From the NCBI RefSeq assembly GCF_022828475.1, contig NZ_CP059557.1:5565470-5629469 (forward strand): 64,000 bases of DNA, in the 5' to 3' direction. The DNA is from Saccharopolyspora gloriosae (lineage in GTDB: Bacteria; Actinomycetota; Actinomycetes; Mycobacteriales; Pseudonocardiaceae). The translations under genes and the position numbers were made by a program. Of this stretch, positions 37,771 through 46,348 are shown piece by piece (positions within the stretch are counted from its first letter, which is position 1; each line of letters opens with the position of its first letter). The notes under the pieces were generated by a model that was not told the origin of the DNA, did not search any database, and saw only the letters and a program-made list of their open reading frames with translations.

Positions 37771-39236
37771 TGACCCCACCTGACCTGATCGTCCGCGACG
37801 TCCGCGTCGTCCGTCCCGGCGGCGGCGAGCCGTTCCGCGCCGACATCGCGGTCGCCGACGGCGTCGTCTCCGAGGTCGGCCCCGATCTGGCGGTGCCGGA
37901 GGGCACCGAGGTGCACGAAGGTCGCGGCCTGCTCGCCTTCCCCGGTGTCGTCGACGCCCACCAGCACTGGGGCATCTACAACCCGCTGTCGGACGACACC
38001 GCCAGCGAGAGCCGGGCGTGCGCCCAGGGCGGGGTGACGACCTCGCTCACCTACATGCGGACCGGCCAGTACTACCTCAACCGGGGCGGCCCGTACGCCG
38101 AGGTGTTCCCGGAGGTCCTCGCTTCCTCGGAAGGCCGCTCGTACGTGGACTACGCCTTCCACCTCGCGCCGATGCAGTCCTCGCACATCAACGAGATCCC
38201 GGCGCTGGTCCGGGAGCACGGCGTCACCTCGTTCAAGATCTTCATGTTCTACGGGAGCCACGGGCTGCACGGGCGCTCCACCGACCAGAGCGACTTCCTG
38301 ATGATCCCCGAGGGCGAGCGCTACGACATCGCGCACTTCGAGTTCGTCATGCGCGGCATCCAGGCCGCCCGCGAGGCCAACCCGGAGATCGCCGACCAGA
38401 TCTCGCTGTCGCTGCACTGCGAGACCGCGGAGATCATGACCGCCTACACCCGCCTCGTCGAAGAGGAGGGCGCGCTGTCCGGCCTGGAGGCCTACAGCGC
38501 CGCACGCCCGCCGCACTCGGAGGGGCTGGCGGTGACCATCGCCTCCTACCTCGCCCACGAGACGGGGCTGCCGACCATCAACCTGCTGCACCTGTCGTCG
38601 GCGAAGGCGATGGAGGCCGCGATGGTGATGGCGAAGGCGTTCCCGCACGTGGACTTCCGCCGGGAGGTGACGATCGGGCACCTGCTGGCCGACGTGACGA
38701 CCGCCGACGGCGTCGGCGGCAAGGTCAACCCGCCGCTGCGGCCCCGCGCCGACGTCGAAGCGCTCTGGGAGCACCTGCTCGCCGGGGACGTCAGCTGGGT
38801 CGTGTCCGATCACGCCTGTTGCAAGGAGGAGAAGAAGTTCGGCGACGACCCCGCCGACGTGTTCGCGGCGAAGTCCGGATTCGGCGGGACCGAATACCTC
38901 CTGCCCGGACTCGTCGGCGAGGGGCGCAAGCGCGGGTTGCCGATGTCCAGCGTCGCCGAACTCCTGTCGACGAACCCGGCCCGGCGCCTCGGCCTGCCGA
39001 CGAAGGGCGACATCGCGCCCGGGTTCGACGCCGACATCGCCCTGGTCGACCCCGGCCGGTCGTTCGTCGTGGACCCCGGCGCCTCGGAGTCCACCCAGCA
39101 GTACTCGCCCTTGCGCGGGATGGAGATCGGCTCCACCGTCGAGACCACGTTCCTGCGCGGCCGCCGGATCTTCGACGACGGTGCGGTCCGCGGCGAGCCA
39201 TCGGGGCGTTACCTGCACCGCCCGACCGGCCGCTGA
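37770..39236 (+). CDS. Hydantoinase/dihydropyrimidinase-type cyclic amidohydrolase
   Basis: 488 residues. Metal-site residues are all in place: His64 and His66 (DAHQHWG), the carboxylatable Lys156 (SFKIFMF), His216 (SLHCETAE), His274 (LLHLSSAK) and Asp347 (VVSDHAC). The C-terminal GDIAPGFDADIALVDP block is typical of the family. It should hydrolyse a cyclic amide such as a hydantoin, dihydropyrimidine or related ring. It is translationally coupled to the flavoprotein. No N-carbamoyl-amino-acid hydrolase is present in the window. Confidence 0.9.
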   Translation: MTPPDLIVRDVRVVRPGGGEPFRADIAVADGVVSEVGPDLAVPEGTEVHEGRGLLAFPGVVDAHQHWGIYNPLSDDTASESRACAQGGVTTSLTYMRTGQYYLNRGGPYAEVFPEVLASSEGRSYVDYAFHLAPMQSSHINEIPALVREHGVTSFKIFMFYGSHGLHGRSTDQSDFLMIPEGERYDIAHFEFVMRGIQAAREANPEIADQISLSLHCETAEIMTAYTRLVEEEGALSGLEAYSAARPPHSEGLAVTIASYLAHETGLPTINLLHLSSAKAMEAAMVMAKAFPHVDFRREVTIGHLLADVTTADGVGGKVNPPLRPRADVEALWEHLLAGDVSWVVSDHACCKEEKKFGDDPADVFAAKSGFGGTEYLLPGLVGEGRKRGLPMSSVAELLSTNPARRLGLPTKGDIAPGFDADIALVDPGRSFVVDPGASESTQQYSPLRGMEIGSTVETTFLRGRRIFDDGAVRGEPSGRYLHRPTGR

Positions 39237-39650
39237 GGAAGATCGGCACGGCGGCTTGCTCGCCTGCGGGATTTCTCCGATATCGCTCTGCGCAGCGAGA
39301 TCGTCGTCGCGGGGAAGCCGCCGGTGCCGCCTCAGTGGTCGCCGCTCAGCGCCGATGACACAGCGCACGAACCTCGCGACTCCCGGCGGCCGGTGGGAGC
39401 TCGTCCTGGTTTCGCTGTTCCGTTTCACGTGAACCCGATGGAAGCGACGTGTCGGACACGTCCGTTGGGGGCGGTTCGCCGGGGCGTGACGTACGGCACT
39501 TCTCGACATGTGCGCTGGTGGGCGTGACGTGATGCCGAAAATCCGTGGTTCGCCGTCGGTGGGGTGCCCCATGCTGGGTGCGGGGCGGAGACCGGTGGTG
39601 CGCGAGTAGTGCGCAGGGGGCACCACGGATGAGCAGAGTCGGAGACAGCG
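39237..39650. other. Intergenic, 414 bp
   Basis: Region between the hydantoinase and the efflux pump. I see no convincing gene, repeat or strong terminator. The last 200 bp are less GC-rich and probably carry the promoter of the pump. Confidence 0.45.
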
Positions 39651-41135
39651 TTGCGACGTCTTGAGTACAAGTGGCTGGTCGGGATCACGTTCGTGCTGGG
39701 TCTGATCATGCAGATCCTCGACATGACCGTGCTCAACGTGGCCCTCGCGACGCTCGGCAGGGAATTCCAGGTCGGCGAGGGCACCCTGCAGTGGGTCCTG
39801 ACCGGCTACATGATCAGCCTCGCGGTGTTCGTGCCCTCCTCCGGCTGGATCGCGGACCGCTTCGGCAGCAAACGCACCTTCCAGCTGGCCGTCGTCCTGT
39901 TCACGCTGGCCTCCGTGCTGTGCGGGCTCGCCACGGAGATGTGGATGCTCATCGGAGCCCGGATCCTGCAGGGCGTCGGCGGCGGCATGCTCGTGCCCGT
40001 CGGCCAGGCCATGTTGTTCCGCGCGTTCCCCGCGAACGAACGCGCGAAGGCCTCCGCGGTGCTGTCCATCCCGATCACCATCGCCCCCACGCTCGGACCG
40101 CTGCTCGGCGGAGTGCTGGTGGAATTCGCGAGCTGGCGGTGGATCTTCTTCATCAACGTGCCCGTCGGCGCCGTGGCGCTGCTGTTCACCGTGCTGTTCC
40201 TGAAGGAGGAGCAGCGGGAGCGCCCCGGCCGGTTCGACCTGCCCGGTTTTGTGCTCGCCGGAGCGGGGCTGGCGATGCTGCTGGTCTCGCTCGACCAGGG
40301 CGCGCAGCTCGGCTGGGGACGGCCGTCGGTGTGGGGCATGCTGATCGCCGCGGCGGTGCTCATCGGCGGGCTCGTCGTGCGCGAACTGCGGACGGCGGAA
40401 CCGATGCTCGACCTGCGGCTGCTCGGCGACCGGCTGTTCGGCACCGGCAACGCGCTGCTCGTGTGCTCCACCGGGGCGATCTTCGGGACGCTGTTCCTGC
40501 TGCCGTTGTTCCTGCAGAACCTGCACGGGTACTCGCCGTTCGAGTCCGGGCTGGTGCTGATGCCGCAGGCGCTGAGCATGCTCGCCGCGACCCAGGTCGT
40601 CAGCCGCATCTACGGCCGGATCGGGCCGCGGCCGTTGCTGCTGATCGGCTTCTCCGTGCTCATCTCGGTGGGCCTGGCGCTGCAGCTGCTGAGCACCACG
40701 ACGCCGCTGTGGTTCCTGGTCGCGCTGCTGATGTGGCTCGGGTTGGGCATGGGGTTGCTGATGACGCCGTTGCAGACAGCCGCGTTCGCCCGGATCTCGG
40801 GGCCTGCGATGGGGCAGGCGAGCTCCCTGTTCAACGCCAGCAGGCAGGTGGCGACCGCGCTCGGTACCGCGGTGTGCGCCACGATCCTGGTCGCGCTCAC
40901 CGAGATCTACTCGTCCACGGTGGACGTCACCGCCCCCGGAGCGGCCGACCAGGTGCAGATGGCCGCCTACCGAGGGGCGTTCCTCGCCTCGATCGGATTC
41001 GGCCTGCTCGGCCTGCTGCTGTCGCTGCGAGTGCGCAACGCGGATGCCGCCGCGACGCTGGACGACCGGCGGAAACCTCGTGTGCGGGCGGAGAAACGCG
41101 GCGGTGACCGCTCGGACACGACGACCGTGAGATAG
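39651..41135 (+). CDS. DHA2 (EmrB/QacA-type) multidrug efflux MFS transporter
   Basis: 494 residues with about 14 membrane segments. Motif A-like SGWIADRFGSKRTF, motif C-like SIPITIAPTLGPLLGGVLVE and LDMTVLNVALATLG are DHA2 signatures. It exports drugs or metabolites by proton antiport. Probable TTG start at 39651 after GGAGA. The charged C-terminal tail is cytoplasmic. It is a monocistronic-looking gene just right of the catabolic island, and no regulator of the TetR/MarR type adjoins it. Confidence 0.93.
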   Translation: MRRLEYKWLVGITFVLGLIMQILDMTVLNVALATLGREFQVGEGTLQWVLTGYMISLAVFVPSSGWIADRFGSKRTFQLAVVLFTLASVLCGLATEMWMLIGARILQGVGGGMLVPVGQAMLFRAFPANERAKASAVLSIPITIAPTLGPLLGGVLVEFASWRWIFFINVPVGAVALLFTVLFLKEEQRERPGRFDLPGFVLAGAGLAMLLVSLDQGAQLGWGRPSVWGMLIAAAVLIGGLVVRELRTAEPMLDLRLLGDRLFGTGNALLVCSTGAIFGTLFLLPLFLQNLHGYSPFESGLVLMPQALSMLAATQVVSRIYGRIGPRPLLLIGFSVLISVGLALQLLSTTTPLWFLVALLMWLGLGMGLLMTPLQTAAFARISGPAMGQASSLFNASRQVATALGTAVCATILVALTEIYSSTVDVTAPGAADQVQMAAYRGAFLASIGFGLLGLLLSLRVRNADAAATLDDRRKPRVRAEKRGGDRSDTTTVR

Positions 41136-41181
41136 GTCAAGGTATCCCCACAACGGTCCGAGCCGGTGCACTATTTGAAGG

Positions 41182-41814
41182 GTGACCGAATTGCCGCACG
41201 CCGACCAGGTCCGCAACCACGCCCGCTGGCGTCCGGGATGGCATTCCGGCCGCACCAGCTACGCATGGGTGTTGCCGTTCGCCGACCAGCCCGGACTACG
41301 CCAGCTGGTCAACCAGTACCAGTACGCACTGCGCGACCTGCCCGGGTTCGACCTGGTTCCGCTGGAATGGATGCACATCCTGGTGCAAGAAGTCGGGTTC
41401 ACCGACGAAGTCCCGCAGGACCGGATCGACTCGCTGGTCGACGCCGCCCGCAAACGCCTCGCCGGGATCAACCCGCTATCGCTGGCGTTCCACCGTGCCG
41501 TGGTGCTGCCCGAGTCGCTGTCGCTGCCCGCCGAACCGCAGACCACGCTGCTGGAACTGCGCGCCGGGCTGCGGGCCGCGACCGCCGACGCGCTCGGGGA
41601 GGACCAGGTGCCCGCGGAGCCGGAGGAGGTCGACCGGCACATCAGCCTCGCGTTCTCCACCACCGAGGGTCCCGCGATCTTCGCGGTGGCCACGCTCGGC
41701 GGCACCGACGTCGACCCGACGACGGCGAAGAAATCCGAGGTGTCGCTGGTCCGCCTGAACCGGGATCACTCCTGTTCAGAATGGGAGACGATCGCGCAGG
41801 TTCCGTTGGGCTGA
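41182..41814 (+). CDS. 2'-5' RNA ligase / phosphoesterase superfamily protein
   Basis: 210 residues, GTG start. The second catalytic motif is clear (DRHISLAFST, HxS). The first reads WMHILVQEV, with Leu where Thr/Ser is usual, so catalysis may be altered. The 2H phosphoesterase fold acts on cyclic phosphates or 2'-5' bonds in RNA; the biological target is unknown. It precedes the membrane protein gene at 41910 by 95 bp on the same strand. Confidence 0.75.
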   Translation: MTELPHADQVRNHARWRPGWHSGRTSYAWVLPFADQPGLRQLVNQYQYALRDLPGFDLVPLEWMHILVQEVGFTDEVPQDRIDSLVDAARKRLAGINPLSLAFHRAVVLPESLSLPAEPQTTLLELRAGLRAATADALGEDQVPAEPEEVDRHISLAFSTTEGPAIFAVATLGGTDVDPTTAKKSEVSLVRLNRDHSCSEWETIAQVPLG

Positions 41815-41909
41815 GCGTCTTCTCAGCTGAGCCGGTCCTCCGAACGGGTACCTTCGAAAGTGTGGACGCTGCCGCGGACACGCCGAGCCGGGATCTGTTC
41901 GGAGGGACC

Positions 41910-42668
41910 ATGTCGGGCGCACTCATCTTGATCATCGTCGCGGCCGTCGTCCTGGTGGGCGCGCTGTGGTGGTCCCGCCGCCAAACCCTGGACCGGGCGC
42001 GCAAGGAGCTCGACGACTCGCGGGCCGAGGCACGCCGCTGGGTGGAACGGCTCGGTGGCCAGGTGCTCAACATCGACGGCACCGACGAGGCGTCGAAGCA
42101 GGCCATGGCCGACGCCGCCGAGCGGCACAACGCGGCCGTCTCCCAGCTCGACCAGGCGACGTCCGCGGAGCAGTGCAAGCTGACCACGCAGACGGCGATG
42201 GAAGGCCTCTACTACGTGCGCGCCGCGCGCACCGCGATGGGCCTGGACCCGGGGCCGGAGCTGCCGGACCTCAGCCACGGTGCGGGCAAGGTCACCGAGC
42301 ACCGCGAGGTCGAGGTGGAGGGCAGGCAGCAGGTCGCCTCCCCGTCGCCGAGCGATCAGACGCCGCACTACTACCCCGGCGGGCGCGTCGCGGGCCGCCC
42401 GGTCCCCGAAGGCTGGTACAGCGAGCCGTGGTGGAAGCCCGCGCTGGTCGCCGGAGCCTGGGGCGCGGGTTCGTTCCTGCTGATGAGCGCCATGTTCAGT
42501 GGCATGCCCGGCGTTTCGGAAGCCGCCTACGCCGACGGCTTCCAAGACGGCCAAGGCGACTTCGGCGGCGGTGATCCCGGTGACCCGGGCGACGACTTCG
42601 GCGACCCCGGCGATTCCGGCGGCGACTTCGGCGACTTCGACTTCGACCTGGGCGACTTCGGCTTCTGA
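41910..42668 (+). CDS. Membrane protein with Gly/Asp-rich C-terminal tail
   Basis: 252 residues from the ATG at 41910 (GGAGGGACC just upstream). An N-terminal helix (LILIIVAAVVLVGALWW) leads into a charged coiled-coil-like stretch (about 22-90). A conserved patch follows (PHYYPGGRVAGRPVPEGWYS, then PWWKPALVAG), with a second hydrophobic segment. The last 35 residues repeat GDPGD, GDFGD and DLGDFGF, giving an acidic, aromatic low-complexity tail. It resembles uncharacterised actinomycete membrane proteins. Such tails may bind Ca2+ or mediate assembly; this is speculative. Confidence 0.7.
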   Translation: MSGALILIIVAAVVLVGALWWSRRQTLDRARKELDDSRAEARRWVERLGGQVLNIDGTDEASKQAMADAAERHNAAVSQLDQATSAEQCKLTTQTAMEGLYYVRAARTAMGLDPGPELPDLSHGAGKVTEHREVEVEGRQQVASPSPSDQTPHYYPGGRVAGRPVPEGWYSEPWWKPALVAGAWGAGSFLLMSAMFSGMPGVSEAAYADGFQDGQGDFGGGDPGDPGDDFGDPGDSGGDFGDFDFDLGDFGF

Positions 42669-42726
42669 CCCGCATCAGGTGAACGTCCCCTTCGACCAGT
42701 AGGACCGGTCCAAGAAGGCATCGACC

Positions 42727-43545
42727 TCAGCGGGACGCGGATGTGGCCTGGCAGGCCGGGCACCAGTAGAGGTTGCGGCCGGAGAGGTCGGCGATGGCGA
42801 TGGACGTGCCGCAGACGAGGCACGGGGCGCCGGCTCGGCGGTACACGTAAACCTCGCCGCCGTGCCGATCCTGTCGAGGCTCCCGCCCCATGGCCGCCGG
42901 TTCGTGTTCGGGGCGCACCGTGTCGATGCGGCCCACGCGGACGCCGTCGGCCATCAGCTCGACCAGGTCCTGCCAGATGAGCTTCCACTGCTCGCAGCTC
43001 AGCTCCCGGCCCGGCGTGCAGGGCGGAATGCCGTGCCGGAACAGGACTTCCGCGCGGTACACGTTGCCCGCTCCGGCGAGGATCTTCTGGTCCAGCAGCA
43101 GCGCGGCGATGGACGTGCGGGACCGCGAGATCCGCGCCCACGCCCGCTCCGGTTCGGCGTCCTCGCGCAGCGGATCCGGGCCGAGCCGCTCCCGCAACGC
43201 GGTGACCTCGTCGAGGGTGAGCAGTTCGCAGGCCGTCGGGCCGCGCAGGTCGGTGCCGCCGTCCGGGCCGATGAGGCGCATCCGAACCTGCCCGCGCGGT
43301 TCCTCGGGCGGCAGCGGAAATTCGGTGAACGTCCCGTACAGCCCGAGGTGCACGTGCACGACTTCGGGACCGTAGAAGTGAAAGAGGTGCTTGCCGTGCG
43401 CCTCGGCCCGCTCGAACCTGGCACCGTCCACACGGGACGCACCGGCGGCGAAACGCCCTTGCGGACTGGACACGCGGACGCGGCGTCCGCCGAAGCGGGA
43501 ATCGTGCACACCGGCCAGCCGATGCAGCGTATGACCTTCCGGCAT
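42727..43545 (-). CDS. nei: Fpg/Nei family DNA glycosylase (endonuclease VIII-like)
   Basis: 272 residues. The catalytic N-terminus is MPEGHTLHRLA, with Pro2 and Glu3 as nucleophile and acid. A helix-two-turns-helix (QKILAGAGNVYRAEVLFRHG) and a C-terminal zinc finger (CLVCGTSIA and WCPACQ) follow. It removes oxidised bases and nicks the abasic site. PEGH places it with Nei rather than Fpg. It is near rpiB, as in mycobacteria, and shares a leftward cluster with it. Confidence 0.93.
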   Translation of the reverse strand: MPEGHTLHRLAGVHDSRFGGRRVRVSSPQGRFAAGASRVDGARFERAEAHGKHLFHFYGPEVVHVHLGLYGTFTEFPLPPEEPRGQVRMRLIGPDGGTDLRGPTACELLTLDEVTALRERLGPDPLREDAEPERAWARISRSRTSIAALLLDQKILAGAGNVYRAEVLFRHGIPPCTPGRELSCEQWKLIWQDLVELMADGVRVGRIDTVRPEHEPAAMGREPRQDRHGGEVYVYRRAGAPCLVCGTSIAIADLSGRNLYWCPACQATSASR

Positions 43546-43548
43546 CGG

Positions 43549-43890
43549 TCAGAACAACACCCAGAGCACGATGGACTCGACGAGGTACGCGAGCACGCAG
43601 CACGCGCCCACGATCAGCCCGCGCCGCACCGCGCCGGGAGTCGCACGGCGCAGCAACGCCACGACGATCCCGATGACAAAAGCCAGGCACACGGCGAGGA
43701 AACCGCCGACGATCAGCCAAATCCCCACGCCGAGCGCGCAATCGGGCTGGGTGCAGACGGCGCCGGGGCCGCCCGCCAGGTAGCGCGCGAGCGCGCTCTG
43801 CCCGAAGAAGAGGACGAGCACGCCGGCCACCGCTGCGCCGAACGCGACCAGCGGCGTCAGCAGGGCGGTGGCCGGGCGTGCTTCGGTCAT
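43549..43890 (-). CDS. Small three-helix membrane protein
   Basis: 113 residues from the ATG at 43890. Three hydrophobic segments (about 10-32, 55-80 and 90-112), with CTQPDCALG in the first external loop as a possible disulfide or metal site. Family not recognised. It is sandwiched between rpiB (7 bp upstream) and nei (3 bp downstream), so the three genes form one operon. Confidence 0.65.
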   Translation of the reverse strand: MTEARPATALLTPLVAFGAAVAGVLVLFFGQSALARYLAGGPGAVCTQPDCALGVGIWLIVGGFLAVCLAFVIGIVVALLRRATPGAVRRGLIVGACCVLAYLVESIVLWVLF

Positions 43891-43897
43891 GTCGTGG

Positions 43898-44368
43898 TCA
43901 CTCCGCGGGCAGTGCCGGCGGTTCGCCGGTCCGCTCGTAGTCGGAGAGCAGATCGATGCGGCGCTGGTGCCTGCCGCCCTCGAACTCGGTGCCGAGGAAC
44001 GCTTCGACGATCGCCTCGATCTCCTCAACGGAGTGCATCCGCGCGCCGATGCCGGCGAGCAGTGCGTTGTTGTGCTGACGAGCGAGCTTCGCGGTGTCGA
44101 CGTTCCAGGCCAGGGCCGCACGGGCACCCGGGACCTTGTTGGCCGCGATCTGCTCGCCGTTGCCGGAGCCACCGATGACCAGCCCGAGGCTGCCTTCGTC
44201 GGCCACGACCTGGCGAGCGGCTTCAACGCAGAACGGCGGGTAGTCGTCCTGAGCGTCGTAGGCCGCGGGCCCCACGTCGGTCACCTCGTGACCGCGCTCG
44301 GTCAGCCACTCGACCAGGTGATTCTTGAGTTCGAACCCTGCGTGATCAGATCCTAGGTAGACGCGCAC
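43898..44368 (-). CDS. rpiB: Ribose-5-phosphate isomerase B
   Basis: 156 residues, GTG start. It interconverts ribose-5-phosphate and ribulose-5-phosphate in the pentose phosphate pathway. YLGSDHAGFELK and GGSGNGEQIAANKVPGARAA are the actinobacterial RpiB signatures; as in the mycobacterial enzyme, the loop lacks the cysteine used by E. coli RpiB. It is first in an operon with a small membrane protein and nei. Confidence 0.95.
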   Translation of the reverse strand: MRVYLGSDHAGFELKNHLVEWLTERGHEVTDVGPAAYDAQDDYPPFCVEAARQVVADEGSLGLVIGGSGNGEQIAANKVPGARAALAWNVDTAKLARQHNNALLAGIGARMHSVEEIEAIVEAFLGTEFEGGRHQRRIDLLSDYERTGEPPALPAE

Positions 44369-44424
44369 GGTGGCAGTGTGTCAAACGCCCCACCGCCGCC
44401 ACGCACCCTGGTTAGGGTTGCCCC

Positions 44425-45243
44425 GTGACCGACGGCGACGCAGGACCGGCGAGCCGGTGGCTCGAAGTGGCCGACGGCGTGTGGGCGCGGCGCCACGCGG
44501 AGCTCGACCTCACCACCGGCCTGGTGCTGGGAGCGGACCGGGCGCTGGTCATCGACACCCGAGGTGATCACCGGCAGGGCGCGGAGCTGGCCGCGGCGGT
44601 GCGGGCCAGGACTTCACTGCCGTGCGAAGTGGTGCTGACCCACGGGCATTTCGACCACTGCTTCGGCACCGCCGCGTTCCGGCCTGCCCCAGTGCGGGCA
44701 CACCGAGGATGCACCGCCTACCTGCACGAACACGCCGAGCGGCAGCGAACCGAGTGGAGCGCGCACTACCGCGCACAGGGAGATCCCGACACCGCCGCGG
44801 CGCTCGCCGACACCGACTTGACCCTGCCGGATCACCCGGTCACCGACTCCGCCGAAGTGGACCTCGGCGGCCGTGCCGTTCAGCTGCTGCACTTCGGTCC
44901 CGCGCACACCGATCACGACCTGGTGGTGTCGGTGCCGGACGCGGCGGTGGTCTTCGCCGGTGACCTCGTCGAGCAGGGTGCGCCACCGGACTTCGAGGAT
45001 GCCGACCCGCGGAACTGGCCGACGGCACTGCGCGAGCTGCTCGCACTGCGCCCCGAGATCGTCGTGCCCGGCCACGGCGAGCCGGTCGACGCCGACTTCG
45101 TGCGCGGGCAGCGCGAAGAGCTCCTGCACCTGGCCGCCCTGTGCGCGCAGCACGCACGGGGCGAGCTCACCACCGATGAGGCACTGCGTCACTGCCCGTA
45201 TCCCGCCGACACCACGCGGCGAGCCCTCCGGAACTTCCGCTAG
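44425..45243 (+). CDS. MBL-fold metallohydrolase
   Basis: 272 residues, GTG start. The dinuclear metal motif THGHFDHCFG (HxHxDH), the later FGPAHTDHDL, GDLVEQG and VPGHGEPVD complete the metallo-beta-lactamase fold. The family covers many hydrolases (glyoxalase II-like, lactonases and others); substrate unknown. It is divergent from rpiB with a 56-bp gap. Confidence 0.9.
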   Translation: MTDGDAGPASRWLEVADGVWARRHAELDLTTGLVLGADRALVIDTRGDHRQGAELAAAVRARTSLPCEVVLTHGHFDHCFGTAAFRPAPVRAHRGCTAYLHEHAERQRTEWSAHYRAQGDPDTAAALADTDLTLPDHPVTDSAEVDLGGRAVQLLHFGPAHTDHDLVVSVPDAAVVFAGDLVEQGAPPDFEDADPRNWPTALRELLALRPEIVVPGHGEPVDADFVRGQREELLHLAALCAQHARGELTTDEALRHCPYPADTTRRALRNFR

Positions 45244-45432
45244 GCCATTCAGCCGTACCCATACGGCCGATCAGTGTCATTTCGCATTCGGAGGGCACCG
45301 ATCGCCGACGGGGAACGTCATGCTCTCCAACAGCCGGAAACCACCCGGCCGAGATACCCGCACAACGGCACTACGCTGGGGCGATCTTGAACATCGCCGT
45401 GGTGCGGCGAACGACTACATGGGGAGGCGACG

Positions 45433-45990
45433 GTGACCGATCCGGACCCGACCGGCGCGGCCAGGCGACAGGAACTGCGCACGAGCAACGACGCACTGCG
45501 CGGCCAAATCGACGGCATGCTCGCGGATCTGCGCCGCCGCACGGCGGAAATCCAGGAGAAGCAGACCGAGGCCGCGGCCAAGACCCACGAGGTGATCTCC
45601 GAGGACGGCGTGATCACCGCGCGGGTCGACGCGACGGGCACGCTGGACCAGCTCCTGCTGTCGCCGAAGGCATTCGAACGCACCACTCCGGAACAGCTGG
45701 CGCGCAACATCACCAGCGTCGTGCGGGAGGCCACCGGCAGCGCCCAGCAGTCCCTGCAGTCCGAGTTCGCCGCGCTCGCCGAAACCCCCGACCTGCCGGA
45801 CGTGTTCGCCGGAGCCCCGTCGCTGACGGACTTCCTGCCCAGCAGCGGCCCGCTGGTCGCGCCGCCCGACCCGGCCGCCGAACGCGCCGCCCGCACCGGC
45901 AAGCAGCCGCCCGCGCAGCAGCCGGCCGCCCGGCGCGGCGACGAGGACGACGAGCCGCCGCAGTCGTTCATGACGGAGGGACGCTGGTGA
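45433..45990 (+). CDS. YbaB/EbfC-like protein of a type VII toxin module
   Basis: 185 residues; GTG start after GGGGAGG. Residues about 10-110 fit the YbaB/EbfC fold: a helical start (LRGQIDGMLADLRRRTAEIQ), a short sheet (ISEDGVITARVDATGTLDQL) and a helix. The rest is a Pro/Ala/Asp-rich tail. In actinomycetes YbaB-like genes often start ESX-linked toxin operons, perhaps as chaperones or escort proteins. The stop overlaps the WXG100-like start (GTGA). Confidence 0.8.
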   Translation: MTDPDPTGAARRQELRTSNDALRGQIDGMLADLRRRTAEIQEKQTEAAAKTHEVISEDGVITARVDATGTLDQLLLSPKAFERTTPEQLARNITSVVREATGSAQQSLQSEFAALAETPDLPDVFAGAPSLTDFLPSSGPLVAPPDPAAERAARTGKQPPAQQPAARRGDEDDEPPQSFMTEGRW

Positions 45991-46307
45991 GCGGCCAGAT
46001 GGAGATGCGCCCGGAGGAGATCCGGGCGGGCGGCAAGCGGGTCGGCGCCGCCGGGGACCAGCTGGGGAACGTGCTCAAGCAGCTCAAGTCCGGCTTGCAA
46101 GCCGAAGGCGAATGCTGGGGCGACGACGAGGCCGGGCAGAAGTTCGCCGAGAGCTACGTCAGCAACAGCACCGACGTCACCGACGGCATGCAGAAACTCG
46201 CCGAAGCCCTCGGCAACATCATGGACAACTTGACGGCCACCGCCGACGACACCGAGGGCCGCGACGAGCAGTCGGCCTCCGACATCGGCAACGTGCCGCA
46301 GAGCTGA
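45987..46307 (+). CDS. WXG100/ESX-like small helical protein
   Basis: 106 residues of mostly helical sequence with a central turn CWGDDEAGQKFAESYV. The position matches WXG100 proteins, although the motif reads WGD rather than W-x-G. Such proteins form helical hairpins exported by type VII secretion, often paired with a larger substrate. It is coupled to the YbaB-like gene and lies 41 bp before the large toxin gene, so it probably assists its secretion. Confidence 0.8.
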   Translation: MSGQMEMRPEEIRAGGKRVGAAGDQLGNVLKQLKSGLQAEGECWGDDEAGQKFAESYVSNSTDVTDGMQKLAEALGNIMDNLTATADDTEGRDEQSASDIGNVPQS

Positions 46308-46348
46308 ACACCGGCTTGGCCGAACACTGACTGGGGAGTCGTACCGCC

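Noticed and set aside
37710-41255. 1181-codon minus-strand frame opposite the hydantoinase and efflux pump
   Set aside because: High GC leaves the antisense frame open; both genes on the plus strand have clear family motifs, and the antisense product is low-complexity.
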